NCBI RefSeq assembly: GCF_042453785.1
Contig: NC_091674.1
Location: forward strand, 26,205,001-26,269,000
Length of the DNA stretch: 64,000 nucleotides
Direction: 5' to 3'
Source of the DNA: Malus domestica
Lineage: Eukaryota; Streptophyta; Magnoliopsida; Rosales; Rosaceae
Shown here: positions 38,805 through 50,587 of the stretch, piece by piece
How the letters are laid out: the number at the start of each line of letters is the position of its first letter
How positions within the stretch are numbered: the first letter of the stretch is position 1
The notes under the pieces: generated by a model
Told to the model about the DNA's origin: nothing
Database searches by the model: none
Seen by the model: only the letters and a program-made list of their open reading frames with translations
Made by a program: the position numbers and the translations under genes

Positions 38805-40222
38805 GGAAGCAAGTGAGAGAGAGTTTTGAGTGAGAGGTGTGGTTGGTGATATGAGTGACCTTGTGGATAATGCAAATGAATGATACCTTGCTTGGATGAT
38901 TTGAGAAATATTTCAGTGTGCTGAGAACATGAGCTGGTATATAAAATGTTATAATATAAGTGGTTGAAATTATTTTTTTAAACATTTACTTACTTGTATT
39001 ATGACACTTAATATATCAATTTGTATTCTCTACTGACAGAAAAATCTCTCCTTGCTTGAATGATTTGCGTTGAGAATTCCTTTTGGCGAGTTGTTTATGG
39101 GTTTTGCTCCTCTTTTTGGTGGGAGAATTATTTGTTTATAAAACTTTAGTGTATGCTTTTGAAAAATTGAAATATTGCAGAAGCTTTAGTTTGCTTTTGG
39201 GTCTTGGGAGGGTAATAAAATTGCATGAAATGATTCCGATGGGGTTGCATTATGTTCCATTGTTTTTGCTTTTCCATGACTACTTAACAAAGAAGGTGAA
39301 ATAAAAAAATAAAATAAAATAAAATAAATAAAAAAACAAAAAAAACAAAGAAGGTGAAATAAAAGCATATGAAAACTAAAAGGTGATATTAATGGTAATG
39401 CTTGTGTCCACTTGTTCTTTCCCTTACGATTAACAAATCTTTATTATCTGAACATTATAATTAGAATCGTTCATTCTTTTCATATCTACAAAAAAAAAAA
39501 TATTCAATTTGGAGACCGTTTAGTTATCCCTACGTGTTAAACCAATAAATTTTTTTAGTAACAAGTAGTATTATCATGATGCACCGTTTATTTGTTTTGT
39601 GCTATAAATGATTAAAAGCTCCAAATGAATATTTTTTTGCATATATGGTCTATAGATGATAAAAAGAATGAATAGTTTCGATTATGATATTCGGACAGTA
39701 AAGATTCATTCATCGTAAGTAAGAGGACAAGTAAGTTCTCTTATGGAGGACACAAACATTATCCGAGATGAAATTACTGACAAAAATTTCCTTCTACGTC
39801 CTTTGTGGAAACATAAATTAACCACGCCCAATCAAAGTTGACCACGTGGATAATGAGCTTTGATATGGCTAAAATACTCATGATGGCGTGAACAAACCAC
39901 CATCTCAACCCTAATGCCAAACGTCTGAAGAAGAAAGAAAAACAACGACGCGTCGTTTTTGTGATACTCACTTTGACTATTGAAGTTTCCACGTGCCACC
40001 GCACACGAGCGAGAAAATCTGGCGGTGGCGGAGACTCATTACCACCGTCCGCATTGCCTCTTACCTTGTGTTTGGCTGCCCTGAATAACAGTAACTCTTA
40101 ACTGCATTCTGCTTTCTATCTTCTGTTTGGCTGAAAATTTTCTCGGAAACCAAACACCATAGTGTTATAGAAGGCCTTCTTTCTCTTTGGGTGGTTCATG
40201 TAAATAGCATACTGTTTGATAA
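38805..40222. other. Divergent intergenic region, WAK-like gene to TIMMDC1-like gene
   Basis: About 1.4 kb holding both promoters. There is an A-rich, low-complexity run near 39300-39357. From about 39900 the sequence becomes GC-richer, consistent with the TIMMDC1-like leader. ORFs here show no domain. Confidence 0.65.
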
Positions 40223-41552
40223 ATGGAAGCTCCCGAAGACCGCGTCTCAAACGTAATGGATCATCCTTTGCTAACTTTACTTGCTGAAAATCCTTTCAAA
40301 AATTCAACTTTTCTGCTATTCTGATATGATAATTCTCCAAAAACGTTAAATTTATGATCATCATTTCTGGGTCAAGTTTATGATCATTGATCTTAGCGTA
40401 ACTTGTTTAATTGGGTCCTCAAAAAATGTTAAATTTGGAGAATTTGAAACTTGGGTTTGATTTGCTAAATGTTATTGGAACTTGGGGTTTATCATATTCG
40501 AATTGCCCACCATGTGTTTGATGAAATTCCTGTGAGAGTGACGATGGCATTGTTTTCTTTGAATTAGCATTCTCCGAAACTAGCAGGAACTGTCAACTGG
40601 GGCACGGCGACTGTCATCGGGGTGTTTGCAGGCTTGTTTTACGGTGGTAGCAAGGAAGCAGCTGCTTCAGTTGTAAGTTTGTATCTAAATTAACAATGTT
40701 CCAAAGTGCTTGTTTAATGCTTTGTAGTTAGTCATGACAATGTTTGAACAACTGAGGTGTTTGATTAGTGTTGTAATCTTCGAAAAGATTGGATATCGAC
40801 AGACATATTTGATTGGCAGAGCAAAGATGCAGAAGTAATGTTGAAGCTGGGGAGCACGCCAGACAAGCGTGAACAATATCGTCTCATGAGAGATGCAATG
40901 GAGAAGAGGTTCATTCGTGTCACTCGGGGCTCGATAGTTGGTGGAGTGCGTCTTGGATTGTTTACTGCAACTTTTTGTGGTATGCAGAATCTGCTTGCCG
41001 AGAAAAGGGGCGTGCATGATGTTTTCAATGTTGTTGGAGCCGGTTCAGCCACTGCTGCTACGTTTGCTCTAATAAGTACGAGTCATATCTGATCTTTGGG
41101 CTTCTTTTGGTTAACTGGTTGTTGTCATTGGGCATGTGCCGAAGCATCGACTTCTGAGTGGATGCTTGTGGCCCTTTCAGAATGTTGAATTAAAAGTAAT
41201 TCAATGGAATGCAATGTCTTCTCGTTATATAACATTTGTTTCCTACTTCAACCAGTGCCAGGATCGTTGGCTTGGCGAGCAAGAAACGTGATGTTGGGTA
41301 CTGCCCTAGGGGCGGCGTTTGGTTTTCCACTTGGTAACACTTTCAACCATGTCATTTTCCAAGTGTACATTCAGTCGATTCTATAGTCGCTAACATGGGT
41401 TGATGCATTTCGTGGCAGGGTGGGCCCATTTGAAGCTGGTAGGGAAGGCAAATGAAGGGAATCTGGCTGCACATCCTGATTCAGATCAAAGAGAAGCAAG
41501 GAGTGGTGTTGGTGCTGCAATTGACAGGCTGGAAGAAAACTTGAATAAGTAG
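40223..41552 (+). CDS. Tim17/Tim22/Tim23 family protein, TIMMDC1-like (complex I assembly)
   Basis: Five exons join in phase: 40223-40252, 40568-40672, 40820-41075, 41256-41333 and 41419-41552, giving 200 residues. The first exon is only ten codons. The chain has several glycine-rich hydrophobic segments of the Tim17 fold: WGTATVIGVFAGLFYGGSKE, RGSIVGGVRLGLFTATFCG, a third through VVGAGSATAATFALI and a fourth with MLGTALGAAFGFPLGW. It ends in a hydrophilic coiled tail. The family includes protein-import channel subunits of the inner mitochondrial membrane. Plant proteins with this layout are commonly named TIMMDC1, an assembly factor for respiratory complex I; that role here is inferred from resemblance. 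Family membership is firm. Confidence 0.85.
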
Positions 41553-42064
41553 AACAGAAGATTCAGCGAGGCAAGACTTCCCCGCTGCCCAGCACTAAAA
41601 GAGAAGGATGGAACTCGAGAAAAAGTAGTAAGATGAGCTAAGAACTTTGCACTATTTGTTGTTGCGTTTATTGAGGAATAACGACACTTGGTGAATATTT
41701 TGAAGGTGTTTTCATTAAAAAGTGTTATGATAATTGCAAACACAATCATGGAATTGTATTTTTGAGCTATTCCAGATCCACCCAAAAAATGAATTCGTCA
41801 ACGTAGAAATTGTTTGCAGATGGGTTGTCGTTGCAACCGGGGGACTCGAGACGCCATTTTTGCTCACTCCCCCAATCCCTCGTCTTCTTTCTTCTCTTCT
41901 AATCAATCAATGAGTGGCGACCACGGCTTGAGTTAACTTAAGCACCATTTCATTATCCTTCCTTGGCTGCAACATACACAACGGTTAGAGCCGCGAAAGC
42001 AACACTAATCAAACTACGAAAGCATTTTCATTCGTTTGTGGAGAGCACCTTGCTGTATAACGGC

Positions 42065-45000
42065 TTATTTCACATCCTTCAGGCTGTCCCGGGGCTTCTT
42101 CATCGCCCTCTTTACTTCCCTAGCTGTAATGTTGTCCATAACTAAAGGTGAATACTGGAAATAAAAATGGGATGAACAAGCAGATATACATTACAAGAGT
42201 AAAATAAAGGGAACTTTAACGAAAAGTTCTCGGTACTGTTCACTGTAACGAAAAACCACATTTTTACGCTAAAAAGTCAATCCTGATACCATTCACTTTA
42301 CCCTTTATTTTGTCATTTTTGTTAAAACTCAAAGTTTTCAAACATTTTTCATTAGTTTTCCTTAAAATAAATGCTACTACACGTCCAATTGAAAGACAAT
42401 CCTAGAAATATTTTCTTCAGCAAGTCATTCGACCAGATGATTATTCAGCTTGTGCGGAACATAAGCTGTCATCTGGCCGAAAGAGTCGAATGTTCCTAAC
42501 CACTAGTAACCCCAGGATAAGCATGGGGACACTAGTGGTTACGAACTACCTCTTTCGTGGGGCATGCCTAGGTTTGAGCTTCGCTTGTAAGGCCGCAAGT
42601 ATTTGTCACTAAGAAGAAGAAATGAAAAGCGAAGAGGATAATCTAACTTTTTGTCGTCCAAACTTACCTTTAAATTTCCTTTTCTTGTTAGCTCTCCTCC
42701 GCTTTCTCTCTGCCTGTGTAAGCTCTGTTTCTTCTTTGATGTCACCTTTGCCGGAAAACACTTCCTCAGGAGCTAGCATTGCTGCATCAGACACGGCCAC
42801 AGGTGCAATCTGCCCAGTGAAGAGATAACACACACTTCAGTTATGATTGTCAACTTTATAGTAGAAAAAGTAGAGTTCACATTACCTCTTCCATTGCTAG
42901 AGCAGGGACATTGGCTTGTACCGACATATCCTCGATAACCTACCAGATAGCGTACATCGAGTCCAAGAAAAAGCAATTAACAAACTACATAAGTATACAC
43001 TGCATGCATATAAACAAATAAATTTTATGACTGAGAAGCATACAGGTTTTGGAGTGAAGTGGAAATGAGAGAGAGCATCCAACTTCAAGCAAAGTTTCTT
43101 GAACAGCTTGCTTGCCTGATCAAAGATAGCGACCGCAAGGTTAGTAAATGAGCACCTTTAGGAAAATATAAGGATAGAAAATGTAGAACAAAATCTAAAT
43201 ATATACTCATATAAACACATACATATATTAGTATATACATGTGTAGACCTGTAAACGGGTCGGGTTTATCGGGTTTGGGTCGGGTTTATCGGATTTTGGT
43301 CGGGTTTAATTCGACCCGTTAAGTTAACGGGTCATCCGAACCCAACCCGTTAAACTAACGGATCACCCGTTAACACCCGTTAACAATTATTATTTTTTTT
43401 TTGGCATACAGTTTATTTTTTGTTGTTAAGACTTTACTGAAATTACTAAAACATCCTCAACTAACGGGTGCTAACGGGTCTAACGGGTTGACCCAAAGTG
43501 AACCGTTATTTAACGGGTTCACCCATTAGCGACCCGACCCATTAATCATCCATCCAAATACTAATATTAACGGGTCGGGTTAACGGGGTCGGGTCCAAAA
43601 TGCCAGGTCTACACATGTGCATACATGGAAATTAATTTCCAACTATTACACAAATGAAACAACAAAAGATAGAAGAAAAAAGATAAAAGCATGCACCTCG
43701 TCCTTCTGTTTGTCTGTTAATGACAATGGAGCAGAAGACAAACTCGTCTTTTGAACATACTCTTCCTGCAGAAAATTGAACAACAAAAGATTGTTACGTT
43801 TCTCAATTAGATGTTAACATGGACGGAAATCCAGCTTAAGGAGATCAAAACTTGGAAGCATGTTGGGCAGCTTATCTAGTGATGCATTTTGCATCAGGAG
43901 CACCATACCTCATAGACGTCGGCAAGACCCTTCTTGCTCTTATTCTCGTCCTACACATTGAACAAAAAGGATCAGACAAATTGAACAAGTTGCTTCATTA
44001 AGAAACAATGGATCGAAATTAGAATGCAAATATAGCAAAAAATAATGCTTACCAACTCTTTAAATTCTCTTGGTGCTTTAGAGGGTAAAGTAGGAGCCTT
44101 TTGAACATCATCAAACCGCCCCTGTAAAAGACATTAACTGCAGTTTTAGAACTGGTTCTGTTCCACACACACACACACACACAGAGTAGAAGAAACAAGC
44201 AACAATATAAATCAAATGGCAACAAAAGAAATAAAAATTGACCGTTGAAAAAAAATATGAGAATTAAATTTCATTTCTGACTTATAGGGATCAATATAAA
44301 TTGTCGAAAACTTTCAAGTAGAGGTGAGCGATCAAAATGCGGTTCATAAAAAATAGCTAACTTTGAACTGAACATTTTAGATAAGAAAAAGATGGCAAGA
44401 AAACAAAGCCCCGGAATGTATTCACTCAAGATGTTGTTTACCTCCTCGATCCTTTTCTTGATCATATCCTCAATTGATGTTGTAACCTCCTCTGTGATTA
44501 CTGGGGCAGGTCTAACATTGTGTTCAAAATCCAGATCAACTTCTAGCGCGCTATTCTTTGGCCTTGTCGCTGCAGTTACCTGTTTCCCAAAGCCACAATT
44601 GAAATATGTAATTCATTTAAAGATACATGGTATCATGACAATGACATAACTAATACGACTATTGTCCGGCATAGAAATAAAAAAGAACTGTAGAAACAGA
44701 AAAATTACCTCTCCCTGCATGATCCAGCTTTTTGGCTCCAGATTTGCTTTTTCCATCTCTTCTATTTGGGATTGAAGCTTCTTAAGCTTCTTTTCATGGG
44801 TCGAAAGGGCTGTTTGCTTGTATATTAAAAAATATAAAAATAAATGAGATAAAACTCCTTTTGAGAATATGGAGAATCTACAACTGCAAGACCATGCTCT
44901 CAAATTCCGTTACATTACTTGGCTTGAAAGTACCTTGTCATCTTCTTGTTCATTTTCATCTCCTTCTTGATCATCTTCATCTTGATCATCTTCCTCCTCG

Positions 45001-46201
45001 TCTTTTTCATCTTCTTCTCCATCGTTTGTCCCCAAATCTTCTGATTCATCAACCAACTTTGATCTCCGTTTAGAAGGCTTTTCCTTTTTTCCTCCATAGA
45101 AGTCTTCATATCTGTCGCACACAAGCAACAGTTAAGCTTAAGCATATACTAATAGAGACATACATGCTCACAATACATATTCACAGATGAATCACATATA
45201 ATGGATGCACTGACAAAGAAATAACTAAACTGTATACGGTATACCAGAGAAACAAATGCGGATGAACCATAAATTTGCAATCAATTACTGACTGATCCAT
45301 ATGCATATAATCAACAATCGTACAATAAACATAGAAACGAAAAGAAAGCAATTAGGACAAATGATAAATGTAGCACCTTGCAAACTTGTCTTTGTCATCC
45401 TCATCGTCGCCAATGGCCAAATCTCCAAGCTAAATTGACAAAACAAGATCGAGTTAGAAACCGAAAAAGACATAGCTTTCAGCGAAATTCATAGAGCCAA
45501 AACCCAACAAACATAACATTTAAGCACATCCTCACCCCCTCATCTTCTTCATCCTCGTCGTCTTCATTGTCGTCGTCATCCCCTCTCTTCTTTTTCTTCT
45601 TATCGGTCTTATCTAGCCCATATTCCATTGCTTCACTTTCCTCCAAAGACTTCTTCAAATCCTTTATCTTGAAAAACCCATCCTCTATCGCATTATTACC
45701 TTCCCCTTCGCTTTCACTTTCCTCTCTCTCCTCGTCATCCTCTCTATCTACCTCCTCACTCTCACTCCCTTCATCTTCTTCCTCTTCCTCCTCCGCCTCC
45801 TCGTCGTCACCTTCGTCGTCAAATCCATCCAATTCCTCGTCAAAGCCCCCGATTTCCGCCTTCAAACCCTGGTTCCCAGCTTCCAGAACCTTCTCCTCCC
45901 CTTGCACGACCACCTTCAGCGTCTTAATCTCGTCCGGGTTCTTCTCAAGCTGCTTCAAATCGCGGCGGAGGGTCGAGATGAGCGGCTGCGATTGGAGGTC
46001 AATTTGCTGCCATATCTGCTCGGCGTCGAATCCGTCGACCAAGAGTTGATCGAACGGCGATTTGGGCGTGAACGGCCTGATGGAGGAGAAGAGGCTCTGC
46101 AGGGCGGCTCGAGCCGTTTGAGAGAGCGCGGGGCTCGGCGCCAGTAGCTGCGTCGGTTCTGTGGCTTTCAGGGAGTTCAGGGCGTCGGTTTTGATCGCCA
46201 T
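42065..46201 (-). CDS. MPP10: U3 small nucleolar ribonucleoprotein protein MPP10
   Basis: Twelve exons on the minus strand: 46201-45536, 45429-45377, 45111-44934, 44816-44709, 44579-44442, 44121-44053, 43950-43909, 43765-43697, 43115-43044, 42939-42886, 42809-42668 and 42123-42065, giving 549 residues. MPP10 is part of the small-subunit processome in the nucleolus, where it works with the U3 snoRNA on early 18S rRNA cleavages. The protein has the expected long acidic tracts (exons 1 and 3), a lysine-rich patch, LEPKSWIMQGE, the conserved LEVDLDFEHNVRPAPVITEE, ASKLFKKLCLKLDALSHFHF and a basic tail ending REVKRAMKKPRDSLKDVK. The final exon encodes 18 full codons and lies behind a 544-nt intron holding a MITE. 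Another intron holds a hAT MITE. All exons fit without frame damage. Confidence 0.92.
42209..42361. mobile_element. MITE family 'TTTAACGAAAA', copy in the last MPP10 intron
   Basis: GGGAACTTTAACGAAAAGTT at the start, CATTTTTCATTAGTTTTCCTT at the end (inverted, imperfect), with the same internal order as copy 1 at 5562. Confidence 0.65.
43244..43611. mobile_element. Nonautonomous hAT element in MPP10 intron 8
   Basis: Ends TAGACCTG and CAGGTCTA are perfect inverses. Flanks are TACATGTG (43236-43243) and CACATGTG (43612-43619), an 8-bp duplication with one mismatch. GGGTCGGGTTTATCGG, TAACGGGTC and inverses of them repeat through both halves, as subterminal motifs do in hAT elements. The 368 bp interior is noncoding. 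Confidence 0.8.
44164..44183. repeat. (CA)n microsatellite in an MPP10 intron
   Basis: Ten CA units, read directly. Confidence 0.85.
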
Positions 46202-46608
46202 AGATGGAGCGAAAATGCGAGCTTTTGGATTTGTGTTCTGTTTCTGACAGCCGGTTCGGGGTTTAGGGTTTTAGATGGGAGGGAGCAGCTATTGTCTACG
46301 TGTCGATATTTCATTCGCTAATAATTTGAAAAATATTTGGCCACTGTAAACAGAAAATCAAAAACGAAATATTTTGCCTTTGTTTTTTTTTTTTTTTTGA
46401 TAGGATATTTTGCCTTCGTGATCCATTTCATTTTTATAAAATCCTAAAAAATTACAAAATAAAAAAAATATATATAAATCTTTAATTTAGTAGTATTTTT
46501 CTTTTTAGTGTCGAAAAGAGATTATAACGTTGTTCTTTTGAGAAGTAATATGCACAGTCAATCATTTACAAACAAGTGACGGGATTTTTACCAACGCTAT
46601 GACGATCT
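46202..46608. other. MPP10 upstream region
   Basis: Leader and promoter of the minus-strand MPP10 gene, then AT-rich DNA with a T-run near 46383-46399. No other feature seen. Confidence 0.6.
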
Positions 46609-46946
46609 GTCCTTAATTTTCTATATAATTTTATCCTTGAGTGTGTAAATTGACAGTTATGCCCTTTTTGGCAAAAGTGGAACCTGACGTGAATGTACTT
46701 ATTCGGCTTTTAATTATTTTTCCCGTTGTTTATGCACTTTAAATAAACGTAACTTTTTCGTTACAGATCTGATTCGGGTCTAATTCATTCTCACGCGATC
46801 GTAACAACGAGTACTATTTAATTACGATAATAAGGAAAATAATTAAAAGCCGAATAAGTATGTCCACGTCATGTTCCACTTTTGCCAAAAAGGGCATAAC
46901 TGTCAATTTACACACTCGAGGATAAAATTACATAGAAAATTAGGGA
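46609..46946. mobile_element. Foldback MITE with arms of about 113 bp
   Basis: The left arm (46609 to about 46721) and the right arm (about 46835-46946) are near-perfect inverses: GTCCTTAATTTTCTAT against ATAGAAAATTAGGGAC at the tips, and AGTTATGCCCTTTTTGGCAA against TTGCCAAAAAGGGCATAACT inside. The loop is about 113 bp. A transcript through it would make a long hairpin. No clear target duplication is seen. Confidence 0.85.
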
Positions 46947-47270
46947 CGTATGTTCTTAAATTCCACATAAGCATCCATGTCATTTAATGAATAAATAAGA
47001 GCCCTTGGATGTCATGTGATCTAAAGGCTTAAAAAGAGTGTAAAAATATTTGTCAAAATGTTTATCCCTTGATCATATCCCTATATATATTTTATAGTTT
47101 CTACAAATGCTTTTGAATTGATTTATGTATATCATGCCATGTTTAAATAATGTTATAAGAAATGTTGTACTGTTGTGAATGTGAAATGCTAAAATAATCC
47201 TACGGGATGCGCAGGTAAGTTTATTATGTTGACTAGAATTATTGAATCGTTATGACATGCTTATATATTA

Positions 47271-47415
47271 GGGAGTTTTAACAAAACACTCCCGGTACTA
47301 TTCATTTTAAATGAAAAACCACATTTTTACCTTTAACTGTCACTATTCACTATACCTTTAAAAAAGACTTTTCATTAAAAATGGAAGTTTTTTTAGACTT
47401 TTAGTTAGTTTTCCT
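47271..47415. mobile_element. MITE family 'TTTAACGAAAA', another copy
   Basis: GGGAGTTTTAACAAAACACT at the left and TTTTAGTTAGTTTTCCTT at the right, with the family's GGTACTATTCATTTTAA and AAAAACCACATTTTTACC inside. Confidence 0.6.
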
Positions 47416-48025
47416 TATATTATGTAGTATGCTCATCATTGCTGCACCCTAGTGTTAGTGTTCACCTAGGGTCAGGACCAGTCTTTCATGTGTATGTTCA
47501 CCTTCGCATCGCACACTCGCCTTGGATTCAAGTAGGTGTCAGTCCTGTCGTACAAGTTGCATTAGGCAACTCCGACTCGTAGGTGACCGTGAATAGCACA
47601 AGTCTTCACGTGATTGTAGCACTAGATCGTATATTATGATTACACCTAGTCATGTCGTACAAGTTGCATTAGGCAACTCCGACTCATGTGCTAACATAGA
47701 TTGATGAGCATCAGTTCAGTCGTACAGGTAGCATTAGGCGACTTTGACTTGTGTGCTAGTATAGATTGAATGAACACTTGATTTTACTTATATTACTGTT
47801 GAGATATTGTGATGTGGCATACTTCTGGATTTACTGTTGATTTGCATTTGATTTCATACCTATACGTAATATGATTTTCTGGAAACTATAAATGTTTTAC
47901 GGTGAGGGGTTAGTATGTTCAGAAAATAAATAGATTTTATAAACTTTTGTTTTTGCCCACTCACACTTCTGTTTTTCACCCCTACAGGTCTTAGTTAGCT
48001 GATTTACTATGTGGTGTACGAGGAA

Positions 48026-48757
48026 CAGTGTTCGAAAACGCGGCCTAGGCGTTAGGCAGTGGTTCGCCGCTGCGATTAAACCAAAATCGTCGAAGAAATC
48101 GGAAAGGGTATTAAGCGACGCCTAGACGGGCATTGGACGGGCTAGGCGGCCTCGGTGATCGCTAAGCAGCTTTGATGGTAAGTCAATTACAACGCCGTTC
48201 TTCCGATGTGGTAATGAGGTTGGACGATTGGGCGACCATCCCGACGGGTTTCGATTTGCAATTGTAGAGAAAATGAAGTGAGACGATTTGGCTGGGATGA
48301 GAGCGATAGACAGCGATTTGCAATTAAAGGGTAAAGATGTGGGACGAGATAGTGGATATGCAATTGCAAGGTAAAGAAGAAAGAAGAGGGACAGCTTGGT
48401 TGGGGAAATGAAGAGGGAGAGAGACAGAGAGATACAGAGAGAAAGCGGTAGAGGTATTTGCAATTGCAGAGAAAATGGGTGGCTGTCCAATTTTGCAATT
48501 AGAGTTAGGGTTTATTTTGGTTAGGAACTTTTTTAAAACAAGGCCCTATTTATTTTTAATGAAAAACAAAGGCCCAATTCATTTTTAATGAAAAACAAAG
48601 GCCCAACAATGATTAAAATAAATGGGCTGATTAAATGTTACAGAATCAACATAAAAAGTCCTAAAATTTTACACATATACTTAAATCCGCCTCAACCGCC
48701 TAGGCGCTAAGCCCTAGCCGGCCACCCGACTAGTGCCTAGCGTTTTTTAGAACCTTG
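48026..48757. mobile_element. Nonautonomous hAT element, 732 bp
   Basis: Ends CAGTGTTCGAAAACGC and the inverse of CAAGGTTCTAAAAAACGC, flanked by the perfect 8-bp duplication ACGAGGAA (48018-48025 and 48758-48765). Both ends carry CCTAGGCG-type motifs and their inverses. The interior has tandem-like repeats of GATTTGCAATT near 48250-48470. It encodes nothing recognisable. Removing it rejoins the LTR phrase GTGTACGAGGAATATCCGG. Confidence 0.85.
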
Positions 48758-49049
48758 ACGAGGAATATCCGGCGGTTATGACATATCCATAAATAATGTA
48801 GGGACTTTTCCCGATTATGTACTAAGTACTTTAACTAGTTTCGACTGCACACTCTTTTGTCATCTATGCTTTGAATATTTGTATTATATGGGTTCTACCC
48901 ACTACTGCGCACTCACTTTATTAGTTTAAATAAGTTCTAGTTTCGGTTTTAATTTATTCACATTTTTACATCACTTACACTTTTGGTTACATCACATTCG
49001 GTTGACGGGCAGCATGCCTCGATTCCGGTCAGAGTGTGTCAAACGCAGT

Positions 49050-49814
49050 TGTGGATGCAAATTTTCTCCTCCTCGATCTTGGATGATTTTGCACCTACAA
49101 AACAACTAGCACCTTAGGTTAAGGCCAAAAGCCTCACGCGCCCACGATGAATGGGGGGGGCTTTGGCCGAAGAACCTCCGATGCCAAAGTTAGAATTTTA
49201 GAGAGAAATAGTGTTTAGAGTATTTGAGATTTTTTGCAAGATGTTTGGAATGAGTGTTTGGTGAAAATGGGTCCCTATTTATAGGACTAGGTTGGTCCAC
49301 TTTTCAAAGGAAGTGGCCGGCCACTTTGTCCATTTTTTGGTGAATTTGTGGTTTAATTAGCCACTTTATTGGCTAATAAAATATGATAGAAATAAATGGG
49401 GGGTTATCAAATTGAATGATTAGCTTTATTTGGGTAATAAAGTGGGAAAAGATAGGGAAGGTAGAAAGCTAAGGGGATGGCCGGCCATGTAGTGTTTTAG
49501 GGTTGAATTGGATGTATTTTGTGGTTATTTGGATATAATGGATGGTTTAATTGACAATTAATGGGTTAATTAGGCAATAAACCCATTAATTAGCCAATTA
49601 ACATAATTTTAAAAGGAATGTGTTTGGGAATTACCTTGTAGAAAGGATTTGATGAGATGGACTTTGAATTGTTACCTATTTTGGGCACTTCTGTCTTGGT
49701 TGAAAGAGGGTTGCCCGCTGCTTGCGCGTAGGAACCTCGTTGTACTGCAAGGGTATTTTTGTCATTTTTGTCCAAAAATCCACATGTCGCCTTGTGAATA
49801 TTTTTGGCTCCACA
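49050..49814 (-). repeat. 3' LTR of the Tat-like element
   Basis: 765 bp, TG...CA termini. Immediately inside it (49815-49835, read on minus) lies the purine-rich AGGTGTGGGGGCATT, the polypurine tract that primes plus-strand synthesis. Confidence 0.9.
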
Positions 49815-50587
49815 AATGCCCCCACACCTGTTGGGCTGCTCGCAGAAAAGGGCAGCAGGTGTAGAGATCTTCTTGCTTTAGGAAACTTAGGACTGCTTCC
49901 TATTTTGATGTAGATTCTCTCTTTAATTGGAAATTAGATCCTTCTAGGAAGGGAAAATAAACTTCTCTCAAAGCCTATTTAAGTCCACCTTAAGTGGGTT
50001 ATTAAATCAACTTTGGAGAGCAATTTAGTCTACCACACAAGAGAGAGAAAGTTAGAGGATATTTGTTCCCCCTCCTCTAGCAATCTTCTACATCTTGCCC
50101 GTGCAAAGGACCGTCTTTCGTTGATTTCTTCGTCTTCTCCGTGCCGCACCGATGTAAGAAAAATTTAATTTTTCTTGCCTTCTTCTCGGATAGTGCTATT
50201 GCGGGGCAATCGTCGGGGTGGTGCGGCACGTCGGCTAGCAAGGGCCAGGAGTTGGCTCGGCATAGGCCGAGGAAATGTCGTGGCAGGGACCACTGCTTGG
50301 ACAACTTGGCTTGGCTTGAGCTAAGGGCAGTTTGTGCGGCTGGGGTCGCGGATTGTGGCACTGGGGCGCAGTGCTAGGCGAGCCGCATAGCTCATGTCAT
50401 TTGGGCTTTTGGACCTGACTTGGGCCAGGCTGGCGATTGAGAGAAATGAGGAGATTGTGGGTCTCATGGGCTGCTGAAATGTTGGGCATGCAGGCCTCCT
50501 GCCTGCTGGAATGTTGGGTTGAGCTCCCTTGCTGAGTACCATGAATGTCGTTGGCTGCTTAGTCCTCTTTGCTGAGAGAAATGTGGG

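Larger units (their letters stand above)
46975..49041 (+). mobile_element. Degraded Ty3/gypsy LTR fragment
   Basis: The right part has features of a plant gypsy LTR: TTTTTCACCCCTACAGGTCTTAG, GGTGTACGAGGAAT..CCGGCGGTTATGACAT (split by a MITE) and a final CGATTCCGGTCAGAGTGTGTCA. Near 47550-47750 there are repeats of GTCGTACAAGTTGCATTAGG followed by CAACTCCGACT. The left boundary is unclear. Two younger elements interrupt it (47271-47415 and 48026-48757), and the 10.8 kb element inserted just beyond its right end. Confidence 0.45.

Noticed and set aside
45567..46147. Serine-rich ORFs antisense to MPP10 exon 1
   Set aside because: They are the complement of GAA/GAT-rich acidic codons; the MPP10 frame explains the sequence.
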